Of a stretch of 64,000 nt of DNA, positions 36,398 through 48,859 are shown piece by piece (the stretch's first letter is position 1; the number at the start of each line of letters is the position of its first letter). Below the pieces are notes generated by a model. The model did not search any database, was not told the origin of the DNA, and was given only the letters and a program-made list of their open reading frames with translations. The DNA comes from Laccaria trichodermophora. Taxonomy: Eukaryota > Basidiomycota > Agaricomycetes > Agaricales > Hydnangiaceae. Location: assembly GCA_018417955.1 (NCBI GenBank), contig JACTVC010000010.1, forward strand, positions 1,376,763 to 1,440,762, in the 5' to 3' direction. The translations under genes and the position numbers were made by a program.

Positions 36398-37780
36398 AGT
36401 ACTTTACAGTGCCCCACCTATTCCTGCAGGAATCCTGTCATTCCAGTGGAATTTATAAGTCATGTGACTTAAGATGTATTTATTCAACTCCAACATCATT
36501 CTGACCACTTTTCCTGATAGAATTTGAAGTCAATAGCTTGAATTGTAATGTATTCAATGACATGGGATGTATTTTATTTCATAGGATGTATTTTATTACA
36601 AACTAACATACAATATTTAAAGGGGGGACAGTGGGGAAGGAAAGGGGTAGGGACAAGGAATAGGCAAGGAAAGGGGTAGGAAGGAGGGGAGAATTATGGA
36701 GGGAGGGAGGGAGTGGTGGACAGGGGGGAGTGATGGAGAGGGGAGTGATGGAGGGGTAGGGAAGGGGGTGATGGAGAGGGGAGGGAGGGGAATTGGGTGG
36801 AGTGATAGAAAGAGGGAGGGAGGGAGGAGGTGGTGGTGGTATGAGAGGGGGAAAGACATGGTGTACACTCACATAGCAAGCTCACTCTCATGGGCTCGTT
36901 GTCACCCCATTTTCATTCATGTGTGGTCGTTGACGTGGTGGCGTTGGTGTGGACGGCGTCGCGTTGGCGTTGACACGTCGTCCTCTCGTCTGGCGTGGAC
37001 ACGTCGTCGTGGGCGTCGTCGTCGTTGGCGTGGACACGTCGTCCCGTCGTCGTCGTCCGTCGTCGTCGCCATCCGTCGTTGTCGTCCGTGGTTGTTTTAT
37101 GGGCGCTCGGCGTCGTTTCGTGTCCGTTGGACGTCGTTTTGTGTCCGTTGGGCGTCGTTTTGTGTCCGCTGAGCGTCGTTTCTTGTCTTTTGATGAGCGC
37201 TGGGTATTTTTGGTGGGCGCGGGTGGTTTTCGGTGGGCGCTGGGACGTTTTCGTGGGCGGCGTGTGGGTTTCGTGGGCACCGGGGCGTTTTCGTGGGTGC
37301 TACGGCCGTTTCGTGGACGCTGGGGAGTTTTCGGGGGCGGGGTGTGACGTGTCGTGGTCATGGGTGATAGAAAAGTGACGTGGGTGGTGGTGGCTAGGGG
37401 TGACGGTAATGGCGTGGCGTTGGCGGCGGTGACGAGCATGGTGGTGGTGGTGGTGGAAGAAGAGGGTGGCCGTGTTTGGTGAGCAGTGTTTGCCAAACAA
37501 GCATTGTTTGTTATCCATTGAAAATAAATAAACTATAATACATAACAAAACAATAAAATAACCAGATTACAGTTCCTGCACATTCCGGGGAATGCTATTC
37601 CTGCCCATTCTGGGGAAGACCATTCCAGGGACCATTCCGGTGTAAATTCTGGAATGAGAAAACACAGGAATGACAAATTTAGCAGGGCTTACTGCTAAAT
37701 TTCATTCCACCGGCATCCACTGGAATTCCACAGGAATGACCGGAATCCTGCAGGAATAGGGGGGGCACTGATAAGACCTC
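36398..37780. mobile_element. TIR element D, nested in the retroelement
   Basis: CAGTGCCCCACCTATTCCTG near 36408 and the complement of CAGTGCCCCCCCTATTCCTG ending at 37769 are inverted ends, followed by GGAAT-rich sub-terminal repeats. The interior has a G/A-rich tract (36615-36870) and a GTCGTCGT/TTTTCGTGGGCG minisatellite (36890-37470). No transposase. Exact outer edges are uncertain by ~10 bases and I see no clear target duplication. Confidence 0.65.
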
Positions 37781-39899
37781 ACCCAACATGGCGCATAATT
37801 GATTTTGTATTTCTGCATGTACAGTTGAATCTTCCATCTGATGTCAATAAGGTACAGTGGAGGTTCATCAAGCCTTCCTTGGGGATGACTCGTGGAAGCT
37901 ATTGCCCTTTCGTCTAGTTGTGTTTCCATATAACGAGGAGTCAAGAATTTGTCCATCTCCAAACCTTCAGTAAGTTCTTCACACATGATCAGATCTTCAG
38001 TTATGAGCAATTGCAATTGTTTCACTCTATTCTCATTTAGCGACCTTACGGATAAGCTAATTATGGAGGGGCAAGATTGAGGGTATGTTTTGGGGAACAG
38101 TAGAATGTCCTTCTGCTTCTTCAGATTGGGAGGACTCTTGCTTCTTAATGTATCACTGAGTCGACCTTCAACTACCTTCATCGTGTCCAGAGAATCTTTC
38201 ACGCTTTTCCTCAGCTGCAAGTGGTCGTCCAGTACCGTCATTTGAGACAATCTTATAAGAGACGTCTTGCCCCCACTCAGCACAATAGGCTGCTACAGGA
38301 ACCGCTTCCCTAATCACTCTGTTCTCAACTCTTAAAGCCTTCTTGTCTTTCAAAGTATCTTGTTCTATAGATGCACTGTTGTCATTCATCAGAGGGTCCC
38401 ATGTAGGAGTTTGTATTAATCGAAAGAGGGGATCGACATGGGGGAGTATTCGACCAGTCTGGAGTATGACTCCATTCAGACCAGGGAGAGCAGTAAGGAC
38501 AGCCCCATGCAAATAGTAGTTGGTCAACTTTTTTGTAGATTCATGCCCATCCAGAGGCTGTGTGGTCCATGATTAGGATGATTTCCTCCCCACACATGGA
38601 AGGCTGAGATGCAGCCAGAACTTCCGTAACTACAGGGGCCTCAGATTCAGCTAGCACAATAAATTTGTCTGGCATAGCCCCCCATTCGTTCAGTCAATCA
38701 GCTTCATGTTGAACTTCGTGTAGCTTGATGACAGCTTGAGGTCCCTGGTCTTCAGTCTCTCGCACCGCTTCCGACAAGGTATGACTAGGATTTCCTAGAA
38801 GATCCTTTATTTGTATAATTGGGTATTGTCGTAGACTGATGCTTTGGGTTAGATCTGGAGTATTTGTGTACGACTTGTATATTTCGTTTACTTTCAGGGG
38901 GCCTGACGTGGGTGCATCTGCAGGAGTGTTCTTAGCTAGATCAAAGATGATCTCTGAGCTCATGTGCCATTGCCACCTACCACCCCCTTTTAGGGGTCTA
39001 GATGACAGTGCAACAATCATAGAGTGGAGAGGGATGTGATTTGAGTAGTAAATGACTGTTTTGAAGGTTTTCAGTCAATTGGTTACTGTCACAGGACAAA
39101 TAGGATCTGAGTTCATTTGAGTCTTCCTTTTATGGTTCGACCATCCGAATTGCGAGACTTTTTGTCCTAATTGTAACACGGATGAGTAGTCCTTGTAGCA
39201 TATCACAGGACTTTGTGAGGGGGTTCTCGATGTGGCTATGGTCTTTAACACCTTTGTAGGGTAAGTTGAAGGCCCACAGTGTCGAACATGAATAGTCATG
39301 GGAGCAGAGCTAATACTTTGGGTATGAACCATTGATGGTAGGTCAACATGTTCCTGGAACTGACTCTGATTTGGCCAAAGTCTCAAGTGGTGATGAAAGG
39401 TAGTCCTTCCTTCAATGTCTTCAGCCATCCAGAGTAGAGCAAAATCTGCTAGGGCATCAGACAAGGATACTTGAGCTCCAGGTAAGACTTGTATTATTTC
39501 TAATCAGCCAGGGAAGGAGGACTTGTCCAGTATAGTCCAAGCATTGAGATCTCGATAGCTCATTACAATGTACTGTTTGCTATTACAGTAAACATCCATT
39601 GAGAATCCCCATGAGCTGTCTGTAGGTTTAATCACTCTAACTTTGGACCAAGCCTTGAGTTGTCAGTCTATGGTTTCATGCCTAGCTGAGGTTGTTCCAT
39701 ATAGAGGTTCCACATTCGGTTGAGTATCTCTTAGCAGTGGGGTCTGAACTCGCGCTTTTATATGTTCTAATCAATTGTCCCCTCTGAAGACTGCAACATT
39801 ACAGCACAACACTACAGTTAACCTTTCTTGATACTCAAGGGGTGTGATATAGGATTGGAAGGGAATGCCCAGAGGCCATAGTCAAACAGTGGTATATAG
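37781..39899 (-). pseudogene. Diverged Ty3/gypsy reverse transcriptase and RNase H
   Basis: The frame from ~39899 reads TPLEYQERLTVV, EPLYGTTSARHETID, VIKPTDSSWGF, MSYRDLNAWTILDK, VLPGAQVSLSDALADF and AEDIEGRTTFHHHLRLW, which match the fingers and first palm motif of Ty3/gypsy RT. Further on, SSVLQLGQKVSQFGWSNHK, LKTFKTVIYYSNHIP, AKNTPADAPTSGP, MDHTASGWAHEST, LPGLNGVI and ILPHVDPLFRL match the connection and RNase H. The usual YxDD is not visible and the RNase H TDASD appears as TNTPD, so it should be inactive. In-frame TGA lie at 39663, 39504, 39075 and 38694. Frameshifts near 38545 and 38250 pass to other frames that continue to 37781. Homology is judged from remembered family patterns. Confidence 0.6.
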
Positions 39900-40070
39900 C
39901 TAGATTTGGATATCTTACATAATATATTGATCTTTTGTCTTGAACCACCATCTTGTCAGCAGTCTTGCCATCCTCTTGCACTACATGTAGTGCTTTGTAT
40001 ATCTGTACTTCCTACAGTATGCATAATCATGTTGGGCCAGCTGAGTATCTTGTAACTGCTCATTGCTCAC

Positions 40071-43000
40071 TTATGGGTGTTGATCCCAGATCCACCCATT
40101 CTTGCCTCCTCCTTCCCTCTTGGCTTCAGCTATGCGAGAAGTTCAGAGTGAACGCTTCACAAGGGGTATGCTTCCATCAAGGGGATTCTTCAGAACAACT
40201 AACATTCTCGGTCTTTGAGGAATGTTGTCCTTGAAACAGTCATGATCCTGACCAATTAGTATTCCTGGACCTGGAACGGTAGTCCTTATTGCTTCTGCTT
40301 CAACTTGACTAACGCCTGGGTCATGTAGATACCCAACTACTTCCCCCACTAGGACATGCCATGGGTGAGGGCTGATGTCGGGTATGGATGCCAAGATAAC
40401 ATTATATGGCTGGACACAGGTACAGTCCCAAACCTTGAATCCCATATGCTGTTTCACACTACTCTTAGGTTTCGCGTGAGCTGAAGCCCTCCTATGGATG
40501 GAAAGCCAAGACGTGTACACTATGCTGATCTCAATTCCATAATTGGTGTTCAGAGCCAAGGCAGCAGATATTATGCACCCAGGTATGGGCACCTGGATAA
40601 CATCATATGGCTGGACACAAGTACAGTCCCAAGCCTTGAATCTCACACACTGTTTCACGCCTATGCCAATCTCAACTCCGAAGTTGGCGTTCGGAGCTGG
40701 GGCAGCGAATATTACATGCCTGGGTTGCTGTGTAGCTACCTTGTGATGTTCGGAGGTGATTCTGGTGACCTTCTGTCTGTTTGTGTTCCAAGATCCTGCT
40801 ACTCGATCCATTGTCTTTGTCTGAATCCCTTTCAAAACTTCGGAGGTTAGCATTATTCCCTTGCTTTTCCTTCTTCTGCAACTCCTAACTCTTTGTTCAT
40901 TAGGGTGAAAGGCACAAGCTCTATAACTAGTTGCGTCCAGTGACGATCGGATTTGGTCAGTAACCTCACATGATTTAGCGATATTCTTGCACGAATTAAC
41001 AGTGGCTTGCACATGCTTTATAGTGGATAAATGTTGTGTATCCGCTTTTCCCTCTTCATTGGAATCCGATTTGTCATGATTTTTATGCATGTTACCAGGA
41101 GCATCACATTTCTCGGAAGACAGATATTTCCAAGGGAAATGTTTGGGACTGGCATGTGTATATTCCTTATGTGGCAGTTTGAGGTTCACTTTGAATTTGT
41201 TCTGCTTGAGGATTACTTCAATCATTGTTTCAACACATGGGAGTTCCTTCTTGCGTGCGGCTTTAGGCCCCCCAGCCCGGAACAGTTCGTTGATGGACTT
41301 AATCTTAATGTCAACATCTCCCTTTTTAACAGCTTTCTCATATAAGACATAGGAGTAAAGATTGACTTCCATATAGTTGGTCCTTGCCTTTGCTGTGTGC
41401 ACTGTGTGCAAAGGATCCTTCCAGTAGTGTAGAGCAGGCCTCTCATGGAGCTCAACCTGTGGTTGGGATACAGGCAACTTTTTATTCATTTGCTCAGCTA
41501 CTAAGTGTATATCCCATAGGACAAAGCAAAGGGCTCCTTTGCCAGGGTTGTAAGTCCAGTCTCGAGAGCGTTCTACATCTAGAGAACGAATTTGATTAGC
41601 AATTCTCTTGTAGTTGTGAACATGAGAGAGGTAGGTGAGACCCGAAATCGATAAAGGAGCATAGGAGGTCCATGATGCCACAAGCCCAGAGCAGTCTGAG
41701 GAAATGGTCACCAGGGTTGCTATTAACCCCTTCATGATTGTTAACTTGTTCAAGTGATCTTTGACTCCTGAAATGTTGACCCTTACCACTTCAGGTAATC
41801 GCTGCACAGTGTGTTTAATTGATATAAGAATAGTTGTCGTGTTTGGTACTGGAGGGAATACTCTTGAATTCTGGGCTTCATCTGCTGCGGCATTACACGT
41901 GTGATTTGGTCCTATGGTGGGAGCTGATGAACCTCTTGAGAGCCCAGATTTTTCCCTTTCGAATGAGTGTTGGAGTGTCAAGGGTTGACATTCTAAATTT
42001 CCAAGGAAGGTCGTTTCATTTGGAAATTCCGTTTGATTGTGTCTGGTAAGATTTTCAAAGTAAATCCACAATTTAGTAGATGGGTAAAAGAATCGCTTCA
42101 TCTGAGACCATCCTCAAGCACATCTTTGGTTTCGAGTCCTACTACCAATTGTCTGGGGCCTTTTCTGGCATGATTGCGCATGATGAGTAGCGAAGTCTTC
42201 ATGGTTTCGGTTATAACACTCCTTCCTGGGTTGTAATCTCCTAAAAGGATGTTTGATGTATACTGTCAGGTCGTATGATTGGAGGGGGTGAGTAGTTGAT
42301 ACCTCCGTTCAGCATGAGCGAAGAACTGAAACCAGCTGAGGAGGAGGGTTATAATTTAATGAGAATTGAATCCCCTTTCGTTTATGAGAGGATCCTGCCA
42401 AGACTAGCATGGTCAGCTTCATCAACGGGATGGCCTGTGAAGCTTTAGGCAGCATATTAGGTTCAATTCCATAAGAGGCTTCGAGATCTGTGAAAGGGGA
42501 AGAAGACTCCTCGTCTAAGTCTTTCCTTTGAGGAACAGTCTTGGTATAATCCTTGACCTCAGCCATTGCTCCCAATAGGCTGGTTGGCTCACTTCACGTA
42601 AACTGTTTCCTGGCTATGAATAAAGTCAATTCGGCTATGGAGATTTCACTATGAGTCTTATCAGACTTAGGATTATTCATGCTCCTTAGGCCTGTAGGTA
42701 TGTTCATACAACTGTGAGGCACAGGCACTCCATTCACGCTCATTGAAGCAGCAGGGTAGCTGAGCAATCCTGACAGGGTGGAACTGACTAAAGAGAAGAG
42801 ACTTGAGAGTATGGCACCCATCCATGGTATTGAGTAGTCATTTGAGCAGGTTGCACAATTGGTGTTCACTTCCTTCCCTGCAGCTCTTATCTGGTTTGAT
42901 TCTGGCTCGTTTATTTGAGAGAGGGGTTTCAAGGTCATAGTCATATTGTTCTGTGACCTGCAATAAGTGGCACAAACCCATGTGAAGTGTTGCCATTCCA

Positions 43001-44048
43001 GGTTATAGAAGAATTTCACCAAGGGAAGGCCTTGATTCACCGATACAACTACTTGTAGTGCTAGATGCTTCCTTTGACCATCCTCCCTCTGTCCAGGCAG
43101 TAATCTGTAGTCAGACACTAAGTTAACCTTGTCGACAACCAGTTCGGAGGCATCAGCTATGAAACTCGTCGGTAAAGCATTATGTTCTACCCAAGCTCCT
43201 ACATTCTTGACGTTCTCAAAGTCCCAGAATTCTTCTCCATCAATTCAACTCAATGGGGATGCTTGCAGTTTACCATCCAAAACACTAGGAAGGGTAGTTG
43301 TGCCTGAGGCTGCGAGCCAATTAATGTTGGCAGAGTAAGGTTTTTGAGCAATTATGTTGGGAGCAATTGTTTCAGGGTAGTTCACACTCCTTGAACGAGC
43401 TATGAGCTTTTCAGTCGTGCTCTTACCGGAAGCGACTGTTTGGTTTACACTTTGGAAAGCTGCAGAGTTAATTGAATGAGCTGTTGTCTCAGGTTGATTT
43501 GCACTCTTTGAATGAGCTGCAAGTATTTCAGTTGCGCCCTTACAGGCCACAAGTGTTTGGCTCAGGTTTTGGGAGAGGCGACCTGGGTGTACATGCCCTG
43601 ATACCGACGTAGAACAGGGATTCATGAGGGAGACATTCTCGTCGTTCCAGAAGACCACATGAATCTCTGGCAAATCCCTACATCCTATAGTCATCATTTC
43701 CAACTCCTTATCTTCCTTGATTCGACGCGACAAGGGAGCTAGAGTCTTGTTCCCCTTAACTCCACTTTGTGAAGCTGCCTCTCAGGCAGTGGGCTGATTG
43801 GTGATTGCAGTGGAAGGTTTCAGGGTTACCTTATTCATGCTCTTACTGGGTGCGGGCATTCCTTTGGCACTTGACAGAACAGTAGTCATAGTTGTTTCCC
43901 GTATGCCCGGTTTGTCTGGAGTATAAGGTCTAGCAGGCATTGATCCTGCAGTCAGCAAGGGTCTGTTGCTTGTAGAAGAGGGAGCTCTGAAGTTAGGTTC
44001 TTCTGTTATTAACATCCCTCCTTCTCTTTTCTTCCTGACCATTGCCAA
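40071..44048 (-). pseudogene. Large ORF2 of the retroelement-like region, with internal repeats
   Basis: A single minus frame from the ATG at 44048 to TAA at 40071-40073 is interrupted only by TGA (43782, 43245, 42594, 42309, one near 42115, and 40143). The last uninterrupted stretch is 652 codons. Readable parts include WDFENVKNVGAWVEHN, SDYRLLPGQREDGQRKH and ARTNYMEVNLYSYVLYEK, and a twice-repeated WDCTCVQPYDVI / WDCTCVQPYNVI unit about 70 residues apart. Its start overlaps the end of ORF1 by 40 bases. Lying upstream of RT-RNase H it may be the gag/protease part of the polyprotein, but I see no zinc knuckle or aspartic protease motif. Function unknown. Confidence 0.5.
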
Positions 44049-47000
44049 TGCTGCGAGTTCGTAGCTAACGAAGTGATTGGAGTTAATTGCTCTCCTAGGA
44101 GTGTGGTTTCAGAGGGAGCTCCATTGGAACTCGTATGATAAAGCAGAGGAATGGCTTGTCGGCGACCACTGGGTTTGGCTGGAGGCAACCAATGGTCAGG
44201 AAGTAGGTACTCCTTGGGATTCCTGGTCGCCCGAGCAGTCCAAGCATGGGAATTCCCGTAACCAGAGTCTTGGGTCTTGTAGTTACTCACAAGTTTACTG
44301 TGGGTATAGCTCGTAACATTTGGGAGAGACAATAGAACACTATCATCTAGAGGGTTGGATGAGGTTAGAGCCCTCGAAGACAAGAGGTCGTTGTTTAGCT
44401 GAAACGTGTTACTACCTCTGGAAGCAGTGTATGATTGTGCTAGCCTCAGTCTAGGGGCAACATGGACAGCCTGATAGCCAGCAGTCTCATTACCACACAG
44501 AGTAGTCAAGGGAGACCAGTCATCAACTGGTTGAGAGGCACTGTCACTTTCGAAAACTGCGAGATTTCACACTAACAAAGTTCCCAGTATAGATTCGTGA
44601 GGTGGGTTGATGTTTGGCTCATCTTCATATGGCCAAGGGATCACATAGATGATAGGGCATTGATAATAAGGGAATACCTCCAGGGATACAACCGTCTGGA
44701 CCATCATAGTGAAGGAATTTCTGTCTACGAGGTCCTGAGGGTGGTGGTTCCTTATGCAGTTGCAGTAAACATAGCTCACGTTGATGGGGAGAGTTAGTTT
44801 CTTTGATGAGTTTTTCGTAACTGACAGATTCGGAGAATCCAATAAAGTATCATTTAGACACTCTGATGCTTTGAAGGCAATATGTATTTGCACTATCATG
44901 ATCATAGAAGGCGCAGAGTTATAGTCCATCATGGCTGAGCTGTTGCCCTTGGAAGCAGCAGGTATTCACACTAACGAGGGTATGGGGCTACTATGAGTGG
45001 GGAATATGGTTTCAGTGTCAGATTCTTCCGTCATCGACTCTCCCTTCCTCCTTTCCTTAATCCTTATCAGAGTTACGATTTCGCGACTGATGGGGTCATA
45101 GGTTTTGCAGAATTCAATCTTGTGGCACTTGTCATTCCATTTCATTAAGTAGGATAGCCAAGTGGCCTGATGGCTGCCACCAGGTTTAATCGGTGGTTGC
45201 AGATGATTGGGGCATTGACAGGGAGGGAATTCCTCAGGGATTATGATCATCTGAATTGTCGAGGTCCAGGAATTTCTGCTTGTAAGGCGCTGAAAGGGAC
45301 AGTACCTTGTTCGTCTGTAGCAGGCATAGATCATGTCAATTGCAAGAGTAGATTTTGTTGTGATGTTTCCTGTGATTGATAGATTTGGGGAATACAGGTC
45401 ACCGGGGTCTAGTTGTCCTAATGTCATCGGAGTCATAGAGGTCGTAAAATTCTTTTTTGTCATCAGCATGGAGGGCACAGAGTCATCGTTCATCGTGGCC
45501 AAGCCATTATCCTCAAGAGTAGCGGACATACAAGCTATCGTGAATGGGGAAGGCACAGAGTCGACATTCATCGCAGCTGAGTCGTTACCCTTGGAAGTAG
45601 CGATTATCTGCACTGTCGAGGGTATGGGAATGACTTGAGCAGACTGATAGCTTGTCGCCTCATCTTCAAGTAGACTAATCAAAGACAAGGTACTGTCGAT
45701 CATCTGAGGGACATTGTCCTCGTTGTAAGCTGCGAGATTTCGCACTAATGAGGTTTCCAGGAAGATTTGATTGGATGAGTCGACATTTGGCTTGTCTTGG
45801 CACCATTGAGGATTTGTACAGATGAGAGGGTGACATTGAAGTATGACTGATTGCTTCAATTGTGGGGAGAGATTCCAATCTTCCAGGTCCTGACGATGGC
45901 AATTCCTTGTGCAACTGTAACAGGCATAGCTCATGTTGGAAGGGAGGGATCATTCCGATGTTGCCAGGGTAATCAAAAGTGTGGAGCCATTGTCTGTCAT
46001 AGTGAGGTGATTACTTCCAAGGGCAGCATGTGGTCGCACTATGGTAGGTACATAGGGTACAAGAACGACGTCCACTTTCATGGCCTGGATATTGTCCTCA
46101 GAAGCAGTGGTTATACGCGCTAACGTGGGTCGGAAAGGTGTAGAGTCGGCATCACTTGTGGCAAGGATGTTATCTTTGTAAGCAGCAGGTATACGCACTA
46201 ACACAAATGGGGAAGGAGTGAGAACTTTGTGTGGGATGTGGCCAACAGTCTTCTCGTTTTCATGCAGTTGAAAGCTTGACTGTGAGTGGGAGTTCTGGCT
46301 TTCAAGGCCCTGACGATAGCAGTCCTTTGCGCAACTGCCACAGGCATAGCTCGTGTCAGTTGGGAGAGGTCATTTCGATGTTGTCAGGGTTGTCGACGGC
46401 ATGAAGCCGTTGTTCATTGTAACCAAGTTGTTACCCTTGGAAGCAGCAGGTATTTGCGCTAACATGGGCAAAGGAGATACGGAGCCATTGCCCTTGAAAG
46501 CAGCAGGTATTTGTGCTGTGTTAAAGTTTAAGTTTACTTGGGAGTCAGGAAATCTGGAAACTGTCGTGAGTTGACAGGATCTGTCAATCAGACTTGCCTT
46601 ATGTACAGTCGTGGACAAGCAAAGCCCACTAATTTGGTATCTCGGTAAATAATGTATCTAGAGCTGAGATTTTTCCAGATTCTGGCTCGGATTTGTGAAA
46701 TGCATTGAAAAACGCACCTCTGAGGCTTTTCCCATGAGGAATTGGCGTGGCCAAAATTTTGGACCAAAAAGCTGCAAGATTTAAGGGGAAAAACAGGTCA
46801 AAACCGGCCAGAAATTATCGAAAGTTGGTACCTGTGCTGGGCTTTGGCTGGAACCTACTCAGAAAGGGCAAAGAATCTATCAGAAAGGGATTTCCCTGCA
46901 TTTCGAAAGCCTACAGTCATCCACTCCTTAATGATACAGTGAAATCATTAAATTCAATTTTCAATTCTAAGCAGCATGTCTTCCCCATAAAAACTGTACA

Positions 47001-48000
47001 ATAACTCTCTGTTAATCAGTATGATTCACCCCTCCAAATTTCAGAAGATTCCGTTGTGTTGTTGTGTAGAAATTTATCAAATATGGGTGTATCATTGGGG
47101 GGTGAGAGCATTTTCGGCACAGTCTGCGAAACATCCACTTTTGAACATTTTACTGTGGAACCAGAACTTTTTCAATTGACTTGAAATTTTGTGGAAGGAT
47201 TGTCGGTATGTATATGTAGCTAGGACATTTTGTTTTAAAAAAAACGATGATGATTTAGGGAAGCGATAAAGTATACAAAAGTGTATCAAATGGGGGTGGT
47301 GTATCATTCAGGGGTGGATGACTGTAGTGTGATGGAATTTCTTAGTCCCGTGATAGAAGTCACATCAAAAGTGACTAAGTGCCCAATTTGGGTCAATGTT
47401 TGGCAATTTTTTCCAGAAGAACCATTCGATAAATTGTTTCGAAACTTGATGGGCAGATTGTTCTCTGTGAAAGGAAGCGATTCCGCTATTTTTCATATTT
47501 TTCTTGGCACTTTTTGGTGTCCAGCCAAAATTTTAGGGTCTATTTCTGTATATGGCCATTTTCTCCAAAACGGCTTGTGAGACTTGGCTGATATTTGGCC
47601 AGAAGCTTCCCTCAACGTATCTGCACGTTTTCCGGGCACTTTGGTAGCCATCAATACATTTCCATTTTTATTAGTGGGCTTTGCTTGTCCATGACTGTAG
47701 TTTCTCTGAGTCATTGCACTCCAGGACTTTGTCTTGATGAAGTCCACGGTGCCCCCACCATTGTGAAACTGAAGGGCGAATCGGGACTTCTCGACAAAGG
47801 TGTGAGTGTGAGATGGCAGCAGAGAATATCCAGGGTACGTGAGAGAGAGAAAGTAATGTGGTGCTGCAAGGCATTACCACGTTAAGGTTATCCTGTGACC
47901 CAGGAACTGGGGTGTGGTCACCTGGCGCAGGACTCTTGTATCCCAGAGGGGAGGCATAAGGCTGCCTAGCCATACAGAAAAGGGGTGACTCTGTCCACAT
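44009..48000 (-). pseudogene. Large ORF1 with repeated Cys-rich unit, interrupted by element F
   Basis: The frame starts at the ATG at 48000 (MWTESPLFCMARQPYAS), is split by element F (46606-47697), resumes as HKASLIDRSCQLTTVSR and ends at TAA 44009-44011. TGA stops lie at 46370, 45950, 44966 and 44567. At least four diverged units share a SYACYSCTRNCHRQDLED-like block followed, ~80 residues on, by LVRNLAAYNEDN-like text. At the same column the units have CGT, CGA, CAA or TGA, so the TGA stands for Arg. No known family was recognised; the position fits a gag-like or novel accessory ORF of the retroelement. Confidence 0.5.
46606..47697. mobile_element. Tc1/mariner-like non-autonomous element F (1092 bases)
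   Basis: Termini CAGTCGTGGACAAGCAAAG at 46606 and the complement of CAGTCATGGACAAGCAAAG ending at 47697 match in ~27 of 28 bases. TA dinucleotides flank both ends (46604-46605 and 47698-47699), the Tc1/mariner target duplication. No transposase remains. It interrupts ORF1: the flanking sequences rejoin in one reading frame when element and one TA are removed. Confidence 0.8.
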
Positions 48001-48092
48001 GTAATATATGATGTGGTTGCAAAGTGAATTCTATTTGTTATGAACACAACACTATACAGAGTGGAACAAATATGAGTAATTATGATGGTTCT

Positions 48093-48706
48093 AGATCACG
48101 CATGTACTTGCGGTGTACACTATCATGCCATTACAACTCCACACAGACGACGGCACCTCATCAGCTGACATACCCATTCAGCAATGCCCATATTCAACAG
48201 GCAGGGTCTCTGTCTTCCACTCTGCTGTTGCCACCTTCTATGCACCAAGCGATGAGTCAGGCATCTGGGGCATGCAAACTGAGCGTATACAGTCCACTCC
48301 ATCTTGGCGCAAGCAAGGCCCACGGCGTGATTGTGCATTAGTTGTTGAGGACCAAGACAAGCCAGGCATGAAGGGGATGAGCGTGGTCTGTGTGAAACTT
48401 CTCTTCTCATTTGAGTATGATGGGAAGACATACCTGTGTGCACTCTTTGATTGGTTCAAATGTGTGGGCACGTCACCTGATTCGGAAACAGGGATGTGGA
48501 AGGTACGGCCTGACACATACCAAAATGGTCAGCATGTCGTCTCTATTCTCCATCTGGACACTTTCCTCCATAGTGCACATCTATTACCTGTTTTTGCACA
48601 GGATGTTCTCCCCTTCGACTTTCACTTTTCTTATTCACTTGATGCATTTGAATCTTACTACATTAACAAATATGCAGATCATCATTCTCACAAGATTTGC
48701 TTCTAA
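48093..48706 (+). pseudogene. Plavaka-type transposase, C-terminal fragment
   Basis: An open frame after the in-frame TAG at 48092-48094 ends in TAA. VSVFHSAVATFYAPSDESG, GMQTERIQSTPSWRK, VVCVKLLFSFEYDGKTYLC, DSETGMWKVRPD, ILHLDTFLHSAHLLPVF and the terminal SYSLDAFESYYINKYADHH are the usual C-terminal signature of Plavaka (CACTA-like) transposases in agaricomycetes. The catalytic part is absent: upstream sequence is unrelated and ORF1 of the retroelement begins at 48000 on the other strand. This is a truncated relic, not a working enzyme. Confidence 0.75.
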
Positions 48707-48859
48707 CACTACCATTGTAATAACTTGTAGTAAATACCTTGATTTGGGGATTTGGCTGAATCGGGGTTTTTGTCAAAATTTGGCCTGGGTTGGGATTGAA
48801 CTTGGGTGTGTTGGCCAATTTTTTTGTGTTTGGCAAGCAGCTCAAACATGCCAACCCTT

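Noticed and set aside
34385..48000. Alternative genetic code (TGA as Trp), for example an integrated mitochondrial plasmid
   Set aside because: All internal stops are TGA, but ORF1 repeat units have Arg codons at TGA columns, and RT alignments place TGA at polar positions where Trp is unlikely. The same bias occurs in clearly nuclear transposon genes in this window.
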